A DNA stretch of 37,544 nucleotides from Oscillospiraceae bacterium (GTDB taxonomy: Bacteria > Bacillota > Clostridia > Oscillospirales > Ruminococcaceae). The stretch is taken from the NCBI GenBank assembly GCA_009783205.1, contig WRHO01000019.1, positions 1-37,544 of the forward strand. The letters run 5' to 3'. Below the pieces are notes generated by a model that saw only the letters and a program-made list of their open reading frames with translations, was not told the origin of the DNA and made no database searches. A program made the position numbers and the translations under genes. Numbering within the stretch: position 1 is the stretch's first letter; each line of letters begins with the position of its first letter. Positions 7,537-15,028 of this stretch are shown piece after piece.

Positions 7537-8247
7537 ATGAAAAAAACAATATCGAAAATCATTATAACGGTGATGTTAATTACATCTATGTCGGTCGGAG
7601 TCGGAGCTTTAGGCAAAGGCTGTGTTTTAGGGGGTAACGAACCCACAATATTTGACGTAATCGAAATTTTGAAATATTTAACGGGAATGGACAGTGCGAT
7701 TGAAAACAAAGGCTTTGTCAACACCTCACGGTATAATGCGGCGACTATAAGCAACGAGGGCATTGCCGCGGGCAAACCGACAATTTTCTGCGCCGTCGAA
7801 ATATTAAAATATTTAGTGGGCGTCGAAAATAATATCGGAGTCAACAGTACCCCCCGCCCACCATACAGAGACACCACAACCGACGATGTAGTAAAACTTA
7901 CAAATAAAGTCAGAGAACAAAAAGGAAAGCCCGCGCTTAAGTCCGATAACGAAGCGTTGAACTCGGCGGCGGCAAAAAGAGCGGAGGAGCTTGTACAATA
8001 TTATAATCATGACCGCCCCGACGGTAGGGCATGGATGACCGTTTTCGGCGATTACAATATAACCGGTTGGGGGGGGATAGCCGAGAATATTGCGAGCGGA
8101 TACACCTCGCCGCAAGATGTTGTCGACGGTTGGATTAATTCCCCCGACCATTATAAGAATATTATGGGTAATTATACGCATATAGGCGTAGGATATGCCC
8201 GTAGCAGTAACGGAACACAATTTTGGGTTCAACTGTTTCTTTTATAA
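7537..8247 (+). CDS. Secreted CAP/SCP-domain protein with dockerin-like repeats
   Basis: The product has 236 residues. A signal peptide (MKKTISKIIITVMLITSMSV, residues 1-20) is followed by two dockerin-like segments, near residues 28-51 (PTIFDVIEILKYLTGM) and 75-94 (GKPTIFCAVEILKYLVGV). The C-terminal CAP (PR-1/SCP) domain, about residues 115-236, shows NHDRPDGRAW, GIAENIASGY, WINSPDHYKNIM and HIGVGYARS. The dockerin-like helices lack most calcium-binding aspartates, so binding to a cohesin is uncertain. The start at 7537 is chosen for the AAAGGA site and because it opens the signal peptide; upstream GTG 7510 and ATG 7516 are less likely. The same type of repeat is found in the 1470-residue protein encoded nearby. 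It probably acts at the cell surface or outside. Confidence 0.88.
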   Translation: MKKTISKIIITVMLITSMSVGVGALGKGCVLGGNEPTIFDVIEILKYLTGMDSAIENKGFVNTSRYNAATISNEGIAAGKPTIFCAVEILKYLVGVENNIGVNSTPRPPYRDTTTDDVVKLTNKVREQKGKPALKSDNEALNSAAAKRAEELVQYYNHDRPDGRAWMTVFGDYNITGWGGIAENIASGYTSPQDVVDGWINSPDHYKNIMGNYTHIGVGYARSSNGTQFWVQLFLL

Positions 8248-8250
8248 CGC

Positions 8251-8430
8251 CTATAGTGTTAATTCTTCAATCTCCGCTTCGGTCAATTCGGGGTTCAACG
8301 CCCGATTGAGCGCGGCGGAGATTGTTTTTGCATAACGCGCTATAACGCGGTCAATGTCGCGCGGAACCAACATGAGCGGCTCTCGTTCCGACTCTTCCGA
8401 AACCGACATATCTATAACCGTAGGTACGCC
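8251..8430 (-). pseudogene. gpr: C-terminal piece of spore germination protease GPR
   Basis: The minus strand reads VGVPTVIDMS followed by REPLMLVPRDIDRVIARYAK and ALNRALNPELTEAEIEEL. This matches the last part of GPR, where family members have GVPTVVDA, then a short linker, then VTPKEID and NGIN-ALHP. It has no start codon or ribosome site of its own and begins at a 16-bp core shared with the gpr N-terminal piece at 18729-19409. Reading frames agree across that core, so joining them gives 216 + 54 residues. GPR is an aspartic-type protease that degrades small acid-soluble spore proteins at germination. The stop lies 3 bases from the stop of the convergent CAP gene. The short open frame starting at 8433 should not be taken as a separate gene. 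Confidence 0.88.
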
Positions 8431-8452
8431 CACGGCACATATAATAGTTGTA
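8415..8452 (-). other. Serine-integrase att half-site with 16-bp core (attR-like)
   Basis: The core GGCGTACCTACGGTTA (minus strand, 8430-8415) is identical to 19362-19377 but in opposite orientation. On one side is gpr C-terminal coding sequence. On the other (8431-8452, minus-strand TATTATATGTGCCGTG) is an arm that does not belong to gpr. This arm pairs with the arm next to the integrase to make a dyad. The stop codon of the 1470-residue protein lies at 8458-8460, directly outside the arm. Confidence 0.75.
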
Positions 8453-8457
8453 CGCGG

Positions 8458-11400
8458 TCATGCGGTCGAAAAATACTCATTATAAAGATTAACAATATCT
8501 TTTTCGGATATATAGCCATTTTTAAACGCATCTGATAATTCGTTAAACCAATGATGTCGAACTATAATGTTATCGTTTAGCTTATACCCGGCTATTTCAA
8601 TTTTGCCGATTTTTTCGGTCAAATGCCTATTCTCTACCGAAAAAATTTCGTATCCCTTTTCGCCGCGCCCGTAATAGTTTGTGATTATTACCTTATCATA
8701 AACAGTTTTATAATCCTCTATAGAATTGTCGCCCCGAATATAATGCGTATAAGCCCGTCTTATATTTTGGAAGGTTAAGGCTCTTATATCCTCCAATTGT
8801 AACAAGCCTCGGTTATATGCGGCGGCTATTCCGACAAAATCATCGCCGGTATAAACCATTATATCCTCACTACTGCTCAACGTATCGAATATTTTATAGC
8901 CGTCAATTTCGATAGTCATAACATCATCGTGCATATCCATTTCTTTTGGATAAATCGAAACAATATCATAGCCGCCGAAGCTTCCGCAATACCTTAACAA
9001 TTTCAAATCATCGGCGGTATAAGGCTTTACTTCCGACGAACGGTGAAAAAGGTTGTTCTCGTTAATAAATTCGGCATAGTCTTCCAAAATTTTCCTCTCG
9101 CGCTCTTCGCTTAAAGGAACAATAGGCAAATTCCCGGGGTGGTCTTTGTCAACAATTGACTTATCTGCGTTAAGCTCACACGGAAGTCCGACTAAATACA
9201 TAAGAATTTCAATACCGTCAAAAATTTCGGGGTTACCGTTTTTTACGGATTCTTTCGTAATAAGCGCGGCGTTAAACGCATTTTCACACAATTCAATTGT
9301 ACTTCCGCCGAGCTTAACCAAATAAAGAAGGAGTTCAATAAAATCAAAGATTTCAATTCCCTCATTCCCGAGAATATGCCCGGGCTTTAACGTCAAATTA
9401 TTGCATATATCTCCTTCGCATTTACAAATCGGCGGCATTATAGCCGCAGTTGTTTCCGCGGTTGACTCCGAAGCGGGGTATGTCCACGACGCCGCATTTG
9501 TTGTGGTAGTGGTGACGGTGGTTTCTGTAACGATGGGCGTTCCCGACGTCAATCCCGTCGTCGTTGTTGTTACAGGGGAAGTCTCCGAAGACGTATTGTT
9601 ACTTGAGGTATCGTTCGTAGTAGTAACAGGCTCTGTTGTAGTAGTAACAAGTTGTGTTGTGGTAGTTGGCGGTTCGGTTGTTGTAGTAACAGGCTGTGTT
9701 GTGGTAGTTGGCGGCTCGGTTGTTGTTGGCGTATACATATGCTCAAACGCCCGCAATACAGGCATATTGTTATTCACGCCGTCGATAAACGTCCATACAT
9801 TGTCGAAGTCGAACCCGACAAACGAAGACTGCTGTTGCATTTGCACGGTGGTGAGGGGGGTGGTAGTCCCTACATTATCATTACTGTAGCCTTGACCTCT
9901 TTTCTCGTCTACGGGAACGCCGTTTTCCGATTGCTGACTGTCTATGCTCCAGTAGCTGTGTGAAATGTCGGCTTCCTCGTTGTTCTCACCGGAAATACCG
10001 CCTACAGTACAACTCCATTCGGCAGTAGCAGAAACATCGCCCGAATTATAGGTTTTGTACAACGCGCCGTTAGACATTACTATAGCGGCGATTCCGCCCG
10101 CTATTGCGTAGTCCGCCGCAACAGCGGTTACAGAACCGATATTATAGCAATCTCTAATCTCGCTGCCGGCAACAATACCGCTGATTCCCCCTGCTCTTGC
10201 GAACTTCGGAGGAAGAGCGGACAGGCTTGCACCGCCGTTGACTTCATCTACAAGAATCCCCGTCGGAGAAACAGCAGTTATATTTCCGGAATTATAGCAT
10301 TGTATGACATCAGAACTGTTGCAAAGATAACTGACAATACCGCCGACGGTCGAATTGTAGCCGGTAGCGGTAATGTCACCTGTGTTATAGCAGTTGTTTA
10401 CGATAACTCTACTTACGAGTCCGCTCCAACCGAGATTTAGGTAACCTACAATCCCTCCCGCATAGGGGAAGATGTCCCGCATAAGCGTATCTTCAATTAT
10501 TATGTCGGCAGTATTGTAGCAATCCGTAACGGTGTTTTCGTTGTAGGCTATGCCGACAATCCCGCCTACATAAGAATCGCCATAGGTAGCAATACTCCCC
10601 ATGCTGTAGCAATTCTCTATGTCTGAATCCGCGACAGAGCCGCTTATTCCTCCTATAGAAATGCTTTCGTAAGCCGTAGCCTGAATATCGATGTTCTTTA
10701 ATCCTACGTTTTTAATGGTTGCGGAATCGGCATAGGAAAACAACCCGATTGGCATATCGCGGTTGCCGCCCGTAACAGTGAGATTGCTGATTTCATACCC
10801 CTGCCCGTCAAAGACTCCTGTAAAACGTGAAGGCGAAGAACCCGCGTCTTTATTAAGACAACCAATCGGTGTCCAGTTTTTGCCCGACAAATCAATATCA
10901 TTGACCAAGTAATACTTGCCGTCCAAATTGTCCGCAATTGCCTCTAATTCTTCACGATTAGAAACAGAAATCCAGTCGGATTTGTCGGCGATTATTTCTA
11001 TTGGGGAGATGAAGTTAGGGAGGGATTTGGTCGTTGTAGCGGTATTGGGGGCGATTGAAACAATCCCCCATAAATCATTCTTCCTCACCCAAGCATAGGT
11101 TGCGTCGTCCTCGGTTCCCGCGTAGATAAACTCATCGAATGTCCCCGTGGGGATAACAATCTCGCCGTCATAGCCGAAAAGCCCCGTTTCTAAACCCGTA
11201 CGAATAACGGTCAGGCTTTCACTGCGCCAGTAACGCCCTTCTAAATCCTCAATGCTGTCGCCGATGTATTCGCCCTTTGTGTTAATAACCTGCCACTTGC
11301 CGTTTTTATGCGCCGTCGTCATTCCGTTGCTGAATTTATACACCTTATCTTGAATCGTACTGCTCCACGAACCCGGCCCCGGATAATAAAACGGGTTATT

Positions 11401-12870
11401 ATTATATGACGAATAGCTGTATTCAAACGGAATCACGGTTTCGCCCTTTTCGTTAATAAATCCCGTTTTGCCGTCCTTACCGACCCCCGCGAGTCCCTCG
11501 GAGAAGTACCGCGCCTCATCATATTCGACCGGCAGTATGACGTTGCCGCTTGAATCGAAAATGCCGCGTTTACCCGTTGCGCCGCTCCCCTCAAAGACGA
11601 TACCGAACCCGTCTCTGAAAGTCCACGCCGAGCCGTACTCGAGCGGGATAACAACTTCACCCTTTGTATTGATAAATCCAAATTTGTTGTTTTTTATAGC
11701 TATTGATAAGCCGTCAACAAAGCCGTGCGTCCAAACCGAGCTATACTCAATAGGGACAATAACCTCTCCCTTTGTATTGACATAACCCCATTTATAATTG
11801 TTCCAACTGCCTATGGCGACCGCCGCAATACCGTTCTCGTCGAAATTATGAATTTCATCGTAGATAATCGGTACCACTACGTTGCCTTTTGTGTCAACAA
11901 AACCTTTTTTTTCGTCTTTATAGACTTTTGCATAGCCGTTGTAAAAATACTCGCACCAATCATATTCAAGCGGAACAACAACCTCGCCCTCTGTGTTGAT
12001 AAAACCGCATTTCGCTTCCTCATAATACCCGCGCATTTCCCCGTCATCACGCTCAATCCAGTTTTGTCCCTTGTATACCGGCGCAAATTTACCGTCCTCC
12101 GAGTTTTGACCGTAAAACCAGCCCCCGAAATCACCGACATAATCGTATTCAATCGGAATAACAACCTCTCCCTTTGGATTAATAAATCCGTATTTGTAGT
12201 ATTCGTAATAACCGCCGTAGTAGTTGTCGGATTCAATCCAGTTAAAGCCTTTTCCGACCTGTGCCAAGCCCTCATTAAACCATTTCACTATACTATACTC
12301 GAGCGGGATAACCAATTCGCCTTCCATATTGACAAAGCCGTAATCGCCATACCTCCCGCCTACCCGAACGGCTAATAAACCCTCACTGATTCCGATATAC
12401 CAATCTTCGTCACCGTCATAATATTCTGCGAGTTCATAGTCAAAGCTCCCCCTAACCTCGCCGTCATAATCAATAATAAAGACTTTGTCTTCGGTTTCAA
12501 CAATCACAACGTCTTCATAAAAATCTCGTATTAAATAATCGCCGGAATAGCCCACTACTTTATCTGCAAACCAACCGTCGGTAAACAAATGCTCTCCCGT
12601 TTTTGGATTATAGTATTCATAATTGTCGCCGTAATAATATCCGCCGCTATATTCTAAACGCTGTAGCCCTCGCATCATAGACGACCATTCGTCAAACCAC
12701 AAGCCTGTGCGTTTTGCGTCAATCGAAGGCTCAAGTATTGTTGTTACATTGTAGGTACTCGCTTTTTCTTCCGCGCTTACCGCAATTGCGGGGACGGGAA
12801 TAATATTAAGAATCATAACCGCAGTAAGCAAAATCGAAATAATTCTTCTTTTTGTGATTGTAATAAACAT
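8458..12870 (-). CDS. Large secreted WG-repeat / GLUG / dockerin-like protein
   Basis: The product has about 1470 residues. The start at 12870 (MFITITKRR) is preferred over 12900 because GGAGG lies five bases upstream of it and the signal peptide (IISILLTAVMILNIIPVPAIA) follows at once. Domains in order: about ten WG repeats of the GFINTKGEVVIPLEY type (residues about 90-580); GLUG-like repeats, each with GGISG/GGIVG and CYN(T/S)GD, about 640-980; a Thr-Pro-rich linker of TTTTEPP/TTTTQPV units, about 1045-1125; two dockerin-like segments (IEIFDFIELLLYLVKL, PEIFDGIEILMYLVGL); and a C-terminal region of about 230 residues with two similar units. The organisation suggests a surface or extracellular adhesion/scaffold protein; no catalytic site is recognised. 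Its stop abuts the att arm, with no terminator in between. Confidence 0.85.
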   Translation of the reverse strand: MFITITKRRIISILLTAVMILNIIPVPAIAVSAEEKASTYNVTTILEPSIDAKRTGLWFDEWSSMMRGLQRLEYSGGYYYGDNYEYYNPKTGEHLFTDGWFADKVVGYSGDYLIRDFYEDVVIVETEDKVFIIDYDGEVRGSFDYELAEYYDGDEDWYIGISEGLLAVRVGGRYGDYGFVNMEGELVIPLEYSIVKWFNEGLAQVGKGFNWIESDNYYGGYYEYYKYGFINPKGEVVIPIEYDYVGDFGGWFYGQNSEDGKFAPVYKGQNWIERDDGEMRGYYEEAKCGFINTEGEVVVPLEYDWCEYFYNGYAKVYKDEKKGFVDTKGNVVVPIIYDEIHNFDENGIAAVAIGSWNNYKWGYVNTKGEVIVPIEYSSVWTHGFVDGLSIAIKNNKFGFINTKGEVVIPLEYGSAWTFRDGFGIVFEGSGATGKRGIFDSSGNVILPVEYDEARYFSEGLAGVGKDGKTGFINEKGETVIPFEYSYSSYNNNPFYYPGPGSWSSTIQDKVYKFSNGMTTAHKNGKWQVINTKGEYIGDSIEDLEGRYWRSESLTVIRTGLETGLFGYDGEIVIPTGTFDEFIYAGTEDDATYAWVRKNDLWGIVSIAPNTATTTKSLPNFISPIEIIADKSDWISVSNREELEAIADNLDGKYYLVNDIDLSGKNWTPIGCLNKDAGSSPSRFTGVFDGQGYEISNLTVTGGNRDMPIGLFSYADSATIKNVGLKNIDIQATAYESISIGGISGSVADSDIENCYSMGSIATYGDSYVGGIVGIAYNENTVTDCYNTADIIIEDTLMRDIFPYAGGIVGYLNLGWSGLVSRVIVNNCYNTGDITATGYNSTVGGIVSYLCNSSDVIQCYNSGNITAVSPTGILVDEVNGGASLSALPPKFARAGGISGIVAGSEIRDCYNIGSVTAVAADYAIAGGIAAIVMSNGALYKTYNSGDVSATAEWSCTVGGISGENNEEADISHSYWSIDSQQSENGVPVDEKRGQGYSNDNVGTTTPLTTVQMQQQSSFVGFDFDNVWTFIDGVNNNMPVLRAFEHMYTPTTTEPPTTTTQPVTTTTEPPTTTTQLVTTTTEPVTTTNDTSSNNTSSETSPVTTTTTGLTSGTPIVTETTVTTTTTNAASWTYPASESTAETTAAIMPPICKCEGDICNNLTLKPGHILGNEGIEIFDFIELLLYLVKLGGSTIELCENAFNAALITKESVKNGNPEIFDGIEILMYLVGLPCELNADKSIVDKDHPGNLPIVPLSEERERKILEDYAEFINENNLFHRSSEVKPYTADDLKLLRYCGSFGGYDIVSIYPKEMDMHDDVMTIEIDGYKIFDTLSSSEDIMVYTGDDFVGIAAAYNRGLLQLEDIRALTFQNIRRAYTHYIRGDNSIEDYKTVYDKVIITNYYGRGEKGYEIFSVENRHLTEKIGKIEIAGYKLNDNIIVRHHWFNELSDAFKNGYISEKDIVNLYNEYFSTA
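9600..9735 (-). repeat. Thr/Pro-linker tandem repeats
   Basis: Imperfect tandem repeats encode TTTTEPPTTTTQPV-type units in the linker of the large secreted protein. Their reverse strand gives long valine-rich open frames, which are not genes. Confidence 0.8.
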
Positions 12871-12948
12871 GATATCCTCCATAATGACAATACACTCCAT
12901 TAACCACTTTTTTTCGATTAGTGATTAAGGAGCATTATACGCTATTTT

Positions 12949-13887
12949 TTATTCTTTATAATTAATAATCTCGTCGAGCAATTTAGGCAACATTTCATCG
13001 GCAACCTCGTCCTTAAACTGACAGGTTCCTACCATTTTATGTCCGCCGCCGCCATATTTGAGCATAAGACTTCCTACGTCGACCTTACTTGTGCGGTTAA
13101 GGATTGAGTGTCCGACGGCAACCGAACAGTCCTTTGCGGGCTGCCCCTGTTCCCGTTTGCCGGGCGAAATCCAAACCGAAATGTTTTGTTCGGGATAAAG
13201 GCTGTACACAATGAATCTGTTCCCCGCATATATAACGTGTTCAATATGACGGAGGTCGGTTATAATAACGTCGCCCTCAACCCTTGTACATTCCTTAATC
13301 ATCTCTTTAAACTTTTTAACGTGTTCATCGTATAAATCGAGCCGCTCCGCAACGTCGGGGAGGTTGAGGATTTGTTCAACGGACATTCCGCGGCAACAGA
13401 ACAAAAGATTCTCCATAAGCTGATAGTTAGAGATTGTGAAGTCGCGAAAACGCCCCAACCCCGTTCTCGGGTCCATTACAAACCCAACCAAAACCCAACC
13501 CTCGGGGTCGAGAATTTCTTCTCTCGTGAGCTGTCCCGAGTCGATTTTGTCGACGGCCTCCATCAATTCTACAAAATGCGGGAATTTTTCCGCGCCGCCG
13601 TAATATTCATAAACAATTCTTGCACAGCTCGGCGCGGCGCGACTTTGCCCTTTAAAGTTCCCGTGCGCTTCGTTTCTTTCTTCCTCTGAAGAATGGTGGT
13701 CGAACCACAGCCCGCACCCCTTTACATAAGGTACATTAGCGAGAACATCGTTTTCGTTCACTTCAATAAGACCATCCTGTAAATCCTTTGGGTGGACGAA
13801 TTTGTAGTGGTCAATAATCCCGGCTTGGCGAAGTAACGCTCCGCAAACAAGTCCGTCAAAGTCCGAACGTGTAATAAGACGCATCAT
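12949..13887 (-). CDS. DHH/DHHA1-family phosphoesterase (exopolyphosphatase/nanoRNase-like)
   Basis: The protein has 312 residues from the ATG at 13887 (MMRLITRSDFDG), chosen because GGAGGTG lies eight bases upstream; the longer frame to 13965 has no ribosome site. DHH-family metal ligands are visible: SDFDGLVCGALL near residue 8 and the FDHHSSEE motif near residue 62. The C-terminal GGGGHKMVGTCQF near 280 is the DHHA1 substrate-binding motif. The family includes exopolyphosphatases, NrnA-type oligoribonucleases and cyclic dinucleotide phosphodiesterases, and the substrate cannot be fixed from sequence. It lies upstream of the large secreted protein gene and downstream of tgl on the same strand. 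It is part of the segment bounded by the two att half-sites. Confidence 0.85.
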   Translation of the reverse strand: MMRLITRSDFDGLVCGALLRQAGIIDHYKFVHPKDLQDGLIEVNENDVLANVPYVKGCGLWFDHHSSEEERNEAHGNFKGQSRAAPSCARIVYEYYGGAEKFPHFVELMEAVDKIDSGQLTREEILDPEGWVLVGFVMDPRTGLGRFRDFTISNYQLMENLLFCCRGMSVEQILNLPDVAERLDLYDEHVKKFKEMIKECTRVEGDVIITDLRHIEHVIYAGNRFIVYSLYPEQNISVWISPGKREQGQPAKDCSVAVGHSILNRTSKVDVGSLMLKYGGGGHKMVGTCQFKDEVADEMLPKLLDEIINYKE

Positions 13888-13987
13888 AAGTATAGCACCT
13901 CCAACAAAAATGTATAATATCTCTATATTAATAAAGAGTATAACACACGACATTATTTTTGTCAAGAGATAATTTTAAATATAGCTT

Positions 13988-14722
13988 TTAAACAAAATGT
14001 CGCGTTCCGTTTTTGCTCGGAAGGCTCATAGCGGGGACGGCGGGCGGAAACTCTTTCCACACCGTTATTGCTTTTTCGGAATACATTACATCGGCTAATT
14101 TTTTAAAATCGGGGCGACCGACGCTTTTCATGAGGTACGCGGAGCGCGGATTTCCTGCCTTTCTTCGGGAGTTGAGCGCGTTAATAATGTTATCGCCCGA
14201 GGAAATACCGATTCCGTGTCCGTAGTAACGACCGCCGTCCGCAACCGAAAGCACAATGACGTTCTCCCCCTGCCATTGGGGGAGAGTCGGGTCGTGGTCG
14301 GGGTTAGCAAAATAGCCGCGGTCTCCCGCGATAAGCGCGCCCTCGCTCATGCTTCCCGCCTTTGACAAAAGCGGCTCGCGAATGTCCCAATCCATGAGGT
14401 ATATCGAATGAAAGGTGTTGTCAAAAAGCTCGTCGCCGTATACCTCGAGCAACGCCTTATAATATACTATCTCCATTGCCGTAGCACACTCCGTCGCATA
14501 TTGCCAACCGTTGTCGAATATGTCTTTTATTGCGGCGGACGGCGCGACCTCCGTCTTAAGTCGCCAGCCGCCGTTGCCCGTTTTGTTCCAGTATTTTGCG
14601 TTACATTTTGTGGCGGCGAATACGGCGAACGCCATGTCGCTTTCGTTTAATGCCTCAGCCGCCCCGCAAATTTCCCGCCGAAGCTTCGCCTCAAATTCGT
14701 TGTATCGTTCTTGTGTAAGCAT
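13988..14722 (-). CDS. tgl: Spore-coat protein-glutamine gamma-glutamyltransferase (transglutaminase)
   Basis: The protein has 244 residues, almost exactly the length of B. subtilis Tgl (245). It forms glutamyl-lysine crosslinks between coat proteins in the mother cell. Matching stretches in order: CNAKYWNKTGNGGW, PSAAIKDIFDNGWQYATECATAMEIVYY (positions about 84-111, with the catalytic cysteine in ECATA), HSIYLMDWDIREPLL, YFANPDHDP, QWQGENVIVLS, YYGHGIGI with the family histidine, and SRRKAGNPRSAYL. The start at 14722 is taken because GGGGGAG precedes it; the longer frame to 14761 has no support. With gpr it shows the organism sporulates. No clear SigK-type promoter was identified upstream. 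Confidence 0.9.
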   Translation of the reverse strand: MLTQERYNEFEAKLRREICGAAEALNESDMAFAVFAATKCNAKYWNKTGNGGWRLKTEVAPSAAIKDIFDNGWQYATECATAMEIVYYKALLEVYGDELFDNTFHSIYLMDWDIREPLLSKAGSMSEGALIAGDRGYFANPDHDPTLPQWQGENVIVLSVADGGRYYGHGIGISSGDNIINALNSRRKAGNPRSAYLMKSVGRPDFKKLADVMYSEKAITVWKEFPPAVPAMSLPSKNGTRHFV

Positions 14723-14796
14723 TATGTAAACTCCCCCTATATATATTGTAAATACTATCATTATATGAATATATAGAAAAGTTTGTGAAAAAACAC

Positions 14797-15012
14797 TTGA
14801 TTTTTATTTATTAAGGTGATATAATAAAAAATGTTAAAATTTTCTAAGAAGTGGTGTTCATAGACGAATCGTTTAAATTTCGAGCGAAGTTTTCGTCAAA
14901 CAAGGCAAAAATTTCGCGAATATCCGTTGATATTTAAGAAATTTTTTAACGCAGTATGGCGGAAAATTCGCCGAAAGATGAGCGGTGATGTCTATGAATA
15001 CAGCTTCTAAAT
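14797..15012 (+). promoter_or_regulatory. ppdK promoter and long structured leader
   Basis: TTGATT (14797-14802), 17 bases and TATAAT (14820-14825) with TGA as an extended -10. The roughly 170-base leader before the ribosome site contains a long hairpin: AAAAATTT and AATATC pair with GATATT and AAATTTTT around 14920-14950. A second small hairpin (GGCG-GAAAATT-CGCC) lies near 14960. Sequence of this style looks like a dispersed, structured intergenic element, but I cannot place it in a known riboswitch class. Confidence 0.55.
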
Positions 15013-15028
15013 TATGTAGGAGGATAAA

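Noticed and set aside
8251-8433. Independent 60-residue gene
   Set aside because: It has no ribosome site and its sequence is the end of GPR in frame with the piece at 18729-19377, so it is a separated gene part.
9401-9963. Valine-rich and cysteine-rich plus-strand open frames
   Set aside because: They are reverse translations of the Thr/Pro linker repeats of the large secreted protein on the minus strand.
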